NCBI GenBank assembly: GCA_937873285.1
Contig: CALMNV010000314.1
Location: 1 to 5,558 of the forward strand
Source of the DNA: an uncultured Intrasporangium sp.
Lineage (GTDB): Bacteria; Actinomycetota; Actinomycetes; Actinomycetales; Dermatophilaceae
Reading direction: 5' to 3'
DNA: 5,558 bases
The position numbers and the translations under genes are program-made. A model generated the notes under the pieces. It was not told the DNA's origin. It saw nothing but the letters and a program-made list of their open reading frames with translations, and searched no databases. Below, in pieces: positions 1 through 4,773 of this stretch. The first letter of the stretch is position 1; each line of letters opens with the position of its first letter.

Positions 1-353
1 ATCCCCGTGACGAAGTGCAGGGCCAGCGCGGAGCCGGGGAGGAGCGACACGAGCCACAGCACGGTGGCGGCCGCGGTCAACACCGCCCCGATCGAGGCCG
101 CGAAGCGCTTCGGCGCGCCTGCGGTCGGCACCGCCGGCGTCGGAAGCTGCGGCCGGACCCAGCGCTGGACCAGCCGGGCGGTGGGGCTGAACCGCGGACC
201 GAGAGCCGCCCGCACCGTGAAATCGAAAGCCAGCAGGGCGTAGAGCCACCAGGCCGACGTGGCCAGTGCGAAGGTGCCGATGCTGAGGACCACGGCAGCG
301 ATGAGCCGGACGGTCACGTCGTCGACGACGGCCGGAAACCGAGATGAAGCCAT
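1..353 (-). CDS. DUF4395 domain membrane protein, 3' end outside the window
   Basis: This is an uncharacterised integral membrane protein; 117 residues are visible and the C-terminus lies beyond the left edge. The reading frame is open from the ATG at 353 to the edge. The layout fits DUF4395: a short N-terminus with F-P-A-V-V-D-D, a hydrophobic pair at about residues 16-45 (containing W-W-L-Y-A-L-L), then R-F-S-P-T-A-R-L-V-Q-R-W-V-R-P near 54-68, a linker, P-K-R-F-A at 81-85 and a second hydrophobic stretch at 86-113. The R-F-S-P...R-P element and the later P-x-R-F-A are the family features I recognise. The family has no established biochemical role; in other genomes it often lies near rhodanese or thioredoxin-like genes, which cannot be checked here. 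The start is chosen because a -10-like hexamer lies six bases upstream and there is no in-frame ATG further upstream. It is divergent from nfo, with 72 bases between the two starts. Confidence 0.8.
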   Translation of the reverse strand, partial: MASSRFPAVVDDVTVRLIAAVVLSIGTFALATSAWWLYALLAFDFTVRAALGPRFSPTARLVQRWVRPQLPTPAVPTAGAPKRFAASIGAVLTAAATVLWLVSLLPGSALALHFVTG

Positions 354-359
354 GGCCCC

Positions 360-365
360 ATTATG
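360..365 (-). promoter_or_regulatory. -10 element of a leaderless promoter for the DUF4395 gene
   Basis: On the minus strand the hexamer CATAAT (5 of 6 to TATAAT) is followed by six bases and then the ATG at 353. Transcription would therefore begin at or next to the A of the start codon, giving a leaderless mRNA, which is common in actinobacteria. There is no Shine-Dalgarno sequence in the six bases. I see no convincing -35 box. Confidence 0.5.
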
Positions 366-375
366 CAGCGCATAA
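361..375. promoter_or_regulatory. Perfect palindrome, candidate operator
   Basis: The sequence TTATGC-AGC-GCATAA is a perfect 6+3+6 inverted repeat. Another TTATG half-site lies at 383-387, so the half-site occurs three times in 27 bases (361-365, 371-375 inverted, 383-387). It overlaps the -10 hexamer of the DUF4395 gene and is AT-rich compared with the surrounding DNA. A dimeric helix-turn-helix repressor bound here would block the DUF4395 promoter and might affect nfo, whose -10 lies about 40 bases away. The regulator cannot be named from the sequence; ArsR- or MarR-type proteins use sites of this size. Confidence 0.45.
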
Positions 376-413
376 GAAGCGGTTATGTTCACCGGGTCAC
401 ATCGCGGACGGCA

Positions 414-419
414 TACAGT
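414..419 (+). promoter_or_regulatory. -10 element of a leaderless promoter for nfo
   Basis: TACAGT fits the actinobacterial TANNNT -10 pattern and ends exactly six bases before the ATG at 426. Transcription would start at the A of the start codon. This agrees with the lack of any Shine-Dalgarno-like sequence before that ATG. A weak TTCACC at 388-393 is a possible -35 but its 20-base spacing is too long to be persuasive. Confidence 0.45.
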
Positions 420-425
420 GGCGTC

Positions 426-1232
426 ATGGCGCAGCTCTCCGTCGGCGCGCATGTCGACTCCGTCGACCCGGTGGCCGAGGCGCTGGCCCGCGGAGCGACG
501 CTTGCCCAGTTCTTCCTCGGCGACCCGCAGAGCTATCGAGGCCCGGTGATCCGGTATGCCGCCGGGCCGGCCGCCCTGCGCGCCGCGGCCGAGGCGGCCG
601 GTGTCGACCTCTATGTGCATGCCCCCTATCCGATCAACGTCGCCTCGACGAACAACCGCATCCGCATCCCCGGCCGCAAGCTCTTGCAGCAGCACCTGCT
701 CGCCGCGGCCGAGGTGGGCGCCAAGGCCGTGGTCGTCCACGGCGGTCATCTCGGGGAGCGCGACGACCCGGCGCAGGGCTTCGACAACTGGCGCAAGTGT
801 GTCGACGGGCTGGAGCTGGCCGTGCCGCTGCTCATCGAGAACACCGCCGGCGGCGACAACGCGATGGCGCGGCGCCTGGAGCGCGTCGGGCAGCTCTGGG
901 ACGCGGTCTCATCCGCGGCAGGCGCCGACCGGGTGGGCTTCTGCCTCGACACGTGCCACGCGCACGCCGCCGGTGAGGAGCTCGCGACGCTCGTCGAGCG
1001 GGTCCGCGCGATCACGGGACGCATCGACCTCGTGCACGCCAACGACTCGCGGGACGCGTTCGACTCGGGGGCCGACCGTCACACCAACCTCGGCGCGGGC
1101 TCGATCGACCCGGAGGGTCTTGCGGCCGTGGTGCGGGACGCCGGCGCCCCGGTGGTGTGCGAGACGCCTGGCGGCGTCGAGGGCCAGCGCGCCGACATCG
1201 CCTGGTTGCGTGAGCGGGTCGAACGCTCGTGA
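426..1232 (+). CDS. nfo: Deoxyribonuclease IV (endonuclease IV, AP endonuclease)
   Basis: This 268-aa enzyme of base excision repair cleaves the DNA backbone 5' of abasic sites and removes damaged 3' ends, using a trinuclear zinc centre in a TIM barrel. It acts in the cytoplasm on chromosomal DNA. All nine metal ligands known from E. coli Nfo have a counterpart: H65, H105, E138, D175, H178, H204, D217, H219 and E246. Family motifs are visible: G-A-H-V near the N-terminus, H-A-P-Y-P-I-N at 65-71, G-F-C-L-D-T-C-H at 171-178 and H-A-N-D-S...D-R-H-T-N-L-G-A-G at 204-225. The length is close to the usual 270-285 residues. An ATG in the same frame at 363 would add 21 residues, but these do not resemble the family, and the promoter-like hexamer lies downstream of it, so 426 is preferred. 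A 79-base gap separates it from the next gene, which may be co-transcribed. Its hydrolytic activity needs zinc, so zinc supply could influence it; no such control is visible. Confidence 0.93.
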   Translation: MAQLSVGAHVDSVDPVAEALARGATLAQFFLGDPQSYRGPVIRYAAGPAALRAAAEAAGVDLYVHAPYPINVASTNNRIRIPGRKLLQQHLLAAAEVGAKAVVVHGGHLGERDDPAQGFDNWRKCVDGLELAVPLLIENTAGGDNAMARRLERVGQLWDAVSSAAGADRVGFCLDTCHAHAAGEELATLVERVRAITGRIDLVHANDSRDAFDSGADRHTNLGAGSIDPEGLAAVVRDAGAPVVCETPGGVEGQRADIAWLRERVERS

Positions 1233-1300
1233 CGTCCGCTGGGGGATCCGGTCGACGTGAGGCCGGTAGCGATCCCACGATCACCACCAGCACCACCGCC

Positions 1301-1307
1301 GAGGAGG
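1301..1307 (+). promoter_or_regulatory. Strong Shine-Dalgarno site
   Basis: GAGGAGG is followed by four bases and the ATG at 1312. It fixes the start of the nitroreductase-like gene and contrasts with the leaderless start of nfo just upstream. It shows that this gene can be translated from a longer transcript, including read-through from nfo. Confidence 0.7.
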
Positions 1308-1311
1308 CAGC

Positions 1312-1785
1312 ATGACCGCAGCGGTCACCCGGGAGCACCCGCCGGCGGCACTGATGCGGGTGGTGAACCCGGTGGTCAGAGCGGTCCTCCGCTCCCCGCT
1401 GCACCGTGCGGCCGACGGCGCGGTGCTGGTGCTGCACCTGACGGGGAGGCGCACCGGGCGGCGCTACGACATCCCGCTCGGCTTCTGGCGGATCGAAGGA
1501 CGGCTGACCATCTTCACCAACTCGCGCTGGCGGGCCAACCTCCGACCCGCTGGAGAGGTCGAGGTGACCTGGCGCGGGCGTCGGCAGCCGATGCAGGCGC
1601 AGCTGGAGGAGGATCCGGCCACCGTCGCCACGGCCTACCAGCGGGTCATCGAGGAGCTCGGCTGGCAGCGCGCGCAACGCCGGCTCGGACTGCGCATCCA
1701 CGTCCGCCGGGCCCCGACCCTCGCCGAGCTCGAGGAGGTGGTGCGCACCTCCGGCCTGTCCATCGTCACGCTCACGCCTCGCTGA
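1312..1785 (+). CDS. Nitroreductase-family deazaflavin-dependent protein (DUF385/Ddn-like)
   Basis: This 157-aa protein resembles the small split-barrel proteins that bind the deazaflavin cofactor F420 and reduce quinones or nitro compounds (the Ddn family). Visible features: L-R-S-P-L-H-R at 26-32, a beta strand V-L-V-L-H at 38-42 followed by L-T-G-R-R-T-G-R-R at 43-51, the family's most recognisable loop, then the I-P-L-G-F-W strand at 54-59 and W73...N76-L77, which replaces the usual W-Y-x-N-L. The second half (101-157), rich in charged helix, is less typical, and the usual G-G/S-N-x-G loop is reduced to F-T-N-S. Cofactor and substrate are therefore uncertain; some members bind other ligands or serve in lipid or haem chemistry. 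The start is set by a strong ribosome binding site. It lies 79 bases after nfo on the same strand and ends before a shared hairpin terminator. Confidence 0.72.
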   Translation: MTAAVTREHPPAALMRVVNPVVRAVLRSPLHRAADGAVLVLHLTGRRTGRRYDIPLGFWRIEGRLTIFTNSRWRANLRPAGEVEVTWRGRRQPMQAQLEEDPATVATAYQRVIEELGWQRAQRRLGLRIHVRRAPTLAELEEVVRTSGLSIVTLTPR

Positions 1786-1811
1786 GGCGGCCACCGCGCC
1801 ACCGGGCAGCG

Positions 1812-1845
1812 GCACGGCCCCGGAGACGGGTCGCCGGGGCCGTGC
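1812..1845. terminator. Bidirectional GC-rich hairpin between convergent genes
   Basis: A perfect 12-bp inverted repeat (1812-1823 with 1834-1845) encloses a 10-base loop. It begins 27 bases after the stop of the plus-strand nitroreductase-like gene and lies 52 bases past the stop of the minus-strand DUF3618 gene. There is no T-run on either side, as is usual for hairpin terminators in high-GC actinobacteria. Its place between two convergent genes makes a terminator for both the likely role. Confidence 0.75.
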
Positions 1846-1896
1846 AGTGGTCCACCGCTATCGCGTGGCGTCGGACGCCCAGCGAGGTGGCCGAGC

Positions 1897-2601
1897 TCAG
1901 CTCTTCGCCTGCTCCTGCACCGCGTCCTTGGAGTCGGCGGCGCTGGACTTGACGTCCTCAGCTGCCGAGCGGCCCTCCTCCTTGACCGTCTCGACGCCGC
2001 TCTGAGCCTGGTCCTTGACCGCGGCGACAGCCTCCTGGGCCGGCTCCTTGAGGTTCGCAGCCGACTCCTTGACGACGGACTGCGCCTCCTGGAGCACCGG
2101 CTGGGCCTTCTCCTTGACGGTCCCGGCGAGCTCGCGCTCCTTCTGCGAGGCGGGGAGCATGGCACCGACCAGCCAGCCGGCACCGAGGGCGATCAGCCCG
2201 GCGGCCAGCGGGTTGCCAGTCGCCTGGCGGCGGGCGGCATACCGCACCTCCTGGGTCTTGTCACCCACCGAGGACACCACGCCCGACGCCGTGTCACCGA
2301 CGCTCGACAGGGCACCGGAGGCGGTGCCACTGACGTCGGACGCGAGGCCCGAGGCGCTGTCGCCGAGGCTGGATCCCCGGCCCGAGGCCGAGTGGCCCAG
2401 GTCCGACGCCGATCCCATGATGCGGTCCTTGACCGACATCGCCTTGTCGCGCACCTTGTCCGCCTGCCGCCGCGCCACGTTGCTCGGGGAGACCGCCTCG
2501 CCCAGCGCGTTGACATCACGGCTGAGGTTGGTGCGGGTCTCCTCGATCTCGGCGCGGATGGCGTCGGGGTCGTTGCTCATCGTGGGGTTCTGCGTGCTCA
2601 C
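1897..2601 (-). CDS. DUF3618 membrane protein with LEA-like 11-residue repeats
   Basis: This is a 234-aa protein. Residues 11-60 carry the DUF3618 signature: D-P-D-A-I-R-A-E-I-E-E-T-R, then L-S-R-D-V-N-A-L and V-S-P-S-N-V-A-R-R. Residues 68-111 are four in-register 11-residue units of the form [LV]-x-x-[ST]-A-S-G-x-x-S-[SD]. A single membrane helix follows at about 129-150. The C-terminus (162-234) has a second 11-residue periodicity, mostly V-K-[ED], starting at 162, 184, 195, 206, 217 and 228. This pattern is typical of group 3 LEA proteins, which are disordered in water and fold into amphipathic helices on drying or at membranes. The function of DUF3618 is unknown. The start is a GTG that overlaps the stop of the upstream gene (GTGA) and is preceded by GAGGA at five bases; an in-frame ATG seven codons later lacks such a site. 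It is the last gene of the operon, ahead of the hairpin terminator. Confidence 0.88.
   Translation of the reverse strand: MSTQNPTMSNDPDAIRAEIEETRTNLSRDVNALGEAVSPSNVARRQADKVRDKAMSVKDRIMGSASDLGHSASGRGSSLGDSASGLASDVSGTASGALSSVGDTASGVVSSVGDKTQEVRYAARRQATGNPLAAGLIALGAGWLVGAMLPASQKERELAGTVKEKAQPVLQEAQSVVKESAANLKEPAQEAVAAVKDQAQSGVETVKEEGRSAAEDVKSSAADSKDAVQEQAKS
1900..2118 (-). repeat. C-terminal 11-residue (33-base) protein repeats, LEA group 3-like
   Basis: It encodes residues 162-234 of the DUF3618 protein. Units begin V-K-E, (degenerate A-Q-S), L-K-E, V-K-D, V-K-E, V-K-S and V-Q-E at 162, 173, 184, 195, 206, 217 and 228, an exact 11-residue period. The second unit keeps a shifted V-K-E at 177. 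The segment is rich in A, E, K, Q and S and has no Cys, Trp or Tyr, as expected for an amphipathic helix that is disordered in solution. Confidence 0.75.
2269..2400 (-). repeat. Ser/Ala/Gly 11-residue (33-base) protein repeats
   Basis: It encodes residues 68-111 of the DUF3618 protein. Four units in exact register start at 68, 79, 90 and 101, each with A-S-G at positions 5-7; a fifth begins V-G-D at 112 and then decays. The composition differs from the C-terminal block: it is rich in Ser and Gly and poor in charge. Confidence 0.7.
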
Positions 2602-3092
2602 GAGTGGTCCTCATTTCCCTTGAGCGCATCCGGGACCTGCTTCGCGGTCTCGACGGTGCGCGGCATGCCTTGGATCTGCTTGAGGTGCTTGCGGCCCACC
2701 GACGCGAGGATCGCGGCGATGACGGCCCAGACGACCATGACGAGGATGGCTGCCCAACCGCGGCTGTTGAGCGCGCTGGAGAGCCACTCCCACACGGCGA
2801 TCGACAGGAACAGCAGCACGAAGAAGCCCGCCAGACCGGCGCCGGCGAGCATGCCCGCCCCCTTGCCGGCCCGCGTGGCGGACTGCTTGGCCTCGGCCTT
2901 GGCGAGCGCGACCTCCTGGCGCATCAGCGTCGACAGGCCACTGCTGATGTCACCGACGATGTCGCCGAGGGAGGCGCTCTGGGCCTTCTCGTGGGCCGAC
3001 TGGTCGTGCTCGGCATAGCCGGGCGCGGCCGTGGAGCCGGTCGCGTATCCGGCGTCCGAGGGCGTCTGGTCGCCCGGCCAGGAGCTACTCAT
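2598..3092 (-). CDS. Actinobacterial Holin-X family (DUF1469) membrane protein
   Basis: This 164-aa protein belongs to the family labelled 'phage holin family' or DUF1469, although such chromosomal copies are not known to be lysis proteins. The N-terminus (1-40) is polar and probably disordered. Residues 41-80 form an amphipathic helix (S-L-G-D-I-V-G-D-I...L-M-R-Q-E-V-A-L-A-K-A-E) typical of the family. Two membrane helices follow at about 81-105 and 112-133, joined by a short loop with N109-S-R-G-W, and a basic then acidic tail closes the protein. The ATG overlaps the stop of the upstream gene in ATGA, and GGGAG lies just before it; its own stop overlaps the next start in GTGA. It is thus the middle gene of a translationally coupled trio, which suggests that it acts with its two partners in the cytoplasmic membrane. 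No endolysin or other phage gene is near. Confidence 0.88.
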   Translation of the reverse strand: MSSSWPGDQTPSDAGYATGSTAAPGYAEHDQSAHEKAQSASLGDIVGDISSGLSTLMRQEVALAKAEAKQSATRAGKGAGMLAGAGLAGFFVLLFLSIAVWEWLSSALNSRGWAAILVMVVWAVIAAILASVGRKHLKQIQGMPRTVETAKQVPDALKGNEDHS

Positions 3093-4138
3093 CGGCGCTC
3101 CCGCCCAAGGTCACCGGTGTCGGTGCCGGACGCCGGATACGTCGACGTCGCGTCGATGTCGGTGTCGACCCGCGTCGCGTCGGACCCGAGCACCGGGTCG
3201 GTCTCGTAGACGTAGTCCGCGCCGAACGCGCTCGTGCCGACGCCGGCAGCCGTGCCGCCGACCGTGCCCGCACCGACCGGAGCGTCGGAGGCGTATGCCG
3301 CGTTGCCGCCCGAGTACGTGCCTGCCGTCGAGTACGTGCCCGGTGTCGCCGAGCCGCTTCCCGGGTAGGCCGCTCCGCCGCCGGAGTAGGTGCCGCCGGT
3401 GGTGGCCGCCTGCGACGTCGAGGGGTCGTCACCGGTCATGCCACGGGTGAGCCGGCCGCCGATGACGCCGATCGCGGCTGCCGCGGCGAGGAAGGCGCCG
3501 GGACGACGCCGCGCGAAGGTGCGCACCTCCTGCAGGAGGTCTGCCGGCTCCCGGCCCTCCAGCCAGCCAGCCACTGAGCGCACCCGCTCGGACGCCTGGG
3601 AGGCGAGGTCGGAGGCCAGCCCCTTCTGCTCGCTTCCCGAGCCCATCTGGTGCAGCTCGTCCGCGAGGGCGCGCAGGCCTCCAGCGGCCCGCTGGTTCTG
3701 CGAGGACACCTGGTCGGTGAGCTCCGTGCGCAACGAGGAGAAGAGCTGCTTGCCCTGGCTGGCGGCCTCGGCGGCCACGTTCTTGGCCTCGCTGGCGGCC
3801 GTCTCGGCCACCTGCTTGCCGCCTTGCTTGGCGTCCTGCGCGACCGAGGCAGCCTCGTCGGCGACGACCTGCTTCGTGTCGCTGGCGCCTCCGGTCGAGC
3901 CGGAGTCCGAGTGTCCGGAGTGTCCGGAGTGTTCGGAGCGTCCGGAGTAGCCGGAGTGTTCGGAGTAGCCGGAGCCGCCGGTGCCGCTGTGACCGGTGGA
4001 GCTGCCGGTCAGGGTGCCCGTCGTGTAGGAGCTGGAGGTGCCCTGAGCCACCCGTGCCGCGGTCGCACCGTCGTCGGCCACCGGCTCCCAGGTCGAGGAC
4101 TCGTCTGCGGACTGCGTGTCAAAGGGTCGTTCGGTCAT
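3089..4138 (-). CDS. Low-complexity single-pass membrane protein with LEA-like segment
   Basis: This 349-aa protein has no named domain that I recognise with certainty. From the N-terminus: a Ser/Thr/Gly-rich stretch (30-57), seven [HYR]-S-x tripeptides (58-78), an Ala/Lys/Glu/Gln helix with 11-residue spacing of V-A or L-F pairs at 99, 110, 121 and 132 (LEA-like), then a module (about 136-234) with L-R-A-L-A-D-E-L, R-S-V-A-G-W-L-E and E-V-R-T-F-A-R-R-R-P-G-A-F-L leading into a membrane helix at 214-229. From memory, this module recurs in many actinobacterial hypothetical proteins. The tail (235-349) is Gly/Ser/Thr/Tyr/Ala-rich with repeated G-T-Y-S. The ATG at 4138 is chosen because a purine-rich GGAAAGGGG lies about nine bases upstream; longer in-frame starts at 4159 and 4240 lack such a site, and the latter would precede the predicted transcription start. 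It is the first gene of the operon, and its stop overlaps the next ATG. Confidence 0.8.
   Translation of the reverse strand: MTERPFDTQSADESSTWEPVADDGATAARVAQGTSSSYTTGTLTGSSTGHSGTGGSGYSEHSGYSGRSEHSGHSGHSDSGSTGGASDTKQVVADEAASVAQDAKQGGKQVAETAASEAKNVAAEAASQGKQLFSSLRTELTDQVSSQNQRAAGGLRALADELHQMGSGSEQKGLASDLASQASERVRSVAGWLEGREPADLLQEVRTFARRRPGAFLAAAAAIGVIGGRLTRGMTGDDPSTSQAATTGGTYSGGGAAYPGSGSATPGTYSTAGTYSGGNAAYASDAPVGAGTVGGTAAGVGTSAFGADYVYETDPVLGSDATRVDTDIDATSTYPASGTDTGDLGRERR
3905..3967 (-). repeat. Tandem 9-base repeats encoding seven [HYR]-S-[GED] tripeptides
   Basis: On the plus strand most units read TCCGGAGTG or variants with one or two changes. They encode YSE, HSG, YSG, RSE, HSG, HSG and HSD at residues 58-78. 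The two identical neighbouring units at 3914-3931 suggest recent slippage. The repeat keeps the frame, so copy number can change without breaking the gene. Confidence 0.85.
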
Positions 4139-4196
4139 GGGCCTTGGCCCCTTTCCGTTCATGCGCCAACCGGTCGAGCCGCCATGTGTCGTGGCG

Positions 4197-4223
4197 CAGG
4201 GAGGTTGACGCGGGAGTTCCCTG
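4197..4223 (-). other. Possible hairpin at the 5' end of the LEA-like operon mRNA
   Basis: CAGGGA (4223-4218 read on the plus strand as TCCCTG) pairs with its complement at 4197-4202 across a 15-base loop. It lies within a few bases of the transcription start expected from the stress promoter and about 60 bases before the start codon, so it would form a 5'-terminal stem in the leader. A six-bp stem with a large loop is only marginal. Confidence 0.25.
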
Positions 4224-4232
4224 AATGTCGCC

Positions 4233-4258
4233 GTACCCACCCGACTCTCGGACTAACC
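4233..4258 (-). promoter_or_regulatory. Stress sigma factor (SigB/SigF-type) promoter for the three-gene operon
   Basis: On the minus strand GGTT at 4258-4255 is followed by 16 bases and GGGTAC at 4238-4233. This fits the GNNT-N14-16-GGGTA(C/T) pattern reported for Streptomyces SigB and is close to the mycobacterial SigF pattern (GTTT-N15-17-GGGTAT). Transcription would start near 4226, giving a leader of roughly 88 bases. A general-stress promoter suits an operon encoding LEA-like proteins. Confidence 0.55.
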
Positions 4259-4270
4259 TGCCGGCCACCC

Positions 4271-4328
4271 CGAGCCAGCCGTGCTCCGCGGCGAGCGTCC
4301 CGCGCCGGGATCGGCCAGCCGGGGCTCG
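4271..4328 (-). terminator. Weak nested stem-loop after the DUF202 gene
   Basis: CGAGCC at 4271-4276 pairs with GGCTCG at 4323-4328, and a small perfect hairpin (TCCCG-CGC-CGGGA, 4298-4310) lies inside the loop. It is 14 bases past the DUF202 stop and upstream of the stress promoter, the expected place for a terminator. There is no T-run and the outer stem is short, so this is a tentative call. The 4139-4341 gap otherwise holds only the promoter and leader of the downstream operon. Confidence 0.25.
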
Positions 4329-4341
4329 CAGCGGACCGGCC

Positions 4342-4773
4342 TCACGGGCCCGTCAGGACGAGCACCGCGGCCAGCGCCGACACCGCCCCGACGAGGCTCG
4401 TCAGGACGAGCACGGAGACAGGACCGAGCGGCCCGGATGGGTGCTCGCCCAGCCGCATCAGCTCGGTGCGGTGTCGATGGTGGGCCGGCAGCACGCCGAC
4501 GAGGGCCACCAGCACCACGGAGGCGGACAGGGCGACGACGATCGCCGCCGTGCCGAGGCTGTCGACGAGCCGCAGCAGCAGCAGGCAGACCCCCGCCAGC
4601 CCCAGCATCGCCCGCAGCCAGGCGAGCGCGGTCCGCTCTGCCTGCAGCCCGGGGTCGACGGGACCGGCGCGCTGGCCCGCCTCGCGGACGTGGTCGCGGT
4701 GGTCACGGGGGCCGGGGCCGGGGCCGGGGCCGGGGCCGGGTGGATCGTGGTCGGGCATGCCCGCTGGCGTCAT
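4342..4773 (-). CDS. DUF202 family membrane protein with N-terminal Pro-Gly tract
   Basis: This 143-aa protein is an integral membrane protein of unknown function. The DUF202 signature is clear at residues 40-59 (D-P-G-L-Q-A-E-R-T-A-L-A-W-L-R), followed by membrane helices at about 52-70, 74-95 and 119-141. The N-terminus is a polar extension with an alternating Pro-Gly tract (12-22) encoded by GGGGCC hexanucleotide repeats. The loop at 97-117 is basic. A 15-base direct repeat (4351-4365 and 4399-4413) encodes V-L-V-L-T twice in the last helix. The ATG at 4773 overlaps the stop of the upstream 62-codon gene (ATGA), which favours it over the ATG five codons later; neither has a clear ribosome binding site, which fits translational coupling. 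Position directly after a YidH-like gene is the usual arrangement for this family. Confidence 0.85.
   Translation of the reverse strand: MTPAGMPDHDPPGPGPGPGPGPRDHRDHVREAGQRAGPVDPGLQAERTALAWLRAMLGLAGVCLLLLRLVDSLGTAAIVVALSASVVLVALVGVLPAHHRHRTELMRLGEHPSGPLGPVSVLVLTSLVGAVSALAAVLVLTGP
4707..4740 (+). repeat. GGGGCC hexanucleotide repeat, five perfect copies
   Basis: Five perfect GGGGCC units at 4708-4737 end in GGG, giving six runs of three or more G on the plus strand separated by CC. That is enough for a G-quadruplex on the strand that is the template for the DUF202 gene. In the protein it encodes the Pro-Gly tract at residues 12-22. Confidence 0.9.

Noticed and set aside
363..425. 21-residue N-terminal extension of endonuclease IV
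   Set aside because: Family members begin near the G-A-H-V motif, and the extension would overlap the palindrome and the -10 hexamer.
1012..1815. 267-codon open frame on the minus strand opposite nfo and the nitroreductase-like gene
   Set aside because: It lies antisense to two genes with clear family motifs, and its product has no recognisable domain.
2598..3092. Prophage remnant suggested by a holin-family gene
   Set aside because: No integrase, structural or lysis gene is present, and base composition and gene overlaps match the neighbouring operon.
3905..3976. CRISPR-like short repeats
   Set aside because: The 9-base units are directly adjacent without spacers and encode in-frame tripeptides of a protein.
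4139..4240. 34-residue N-terminal extension of the 349-aa protein (ATG at 4240 or 4159)
   Set aside because: No ribosome binding site precedes either ATG, the extra residues are unlike the rest, and the predicted transcription start near 4226 is downstream of 4240.
4347..4413. 15-base direct repeat as an attachment or recombination site
   Set aside because: Both copies lie inside the DUF202 frame and encode V-L-V-L-T in the same membrane helix, so codon and composition bias explain them.
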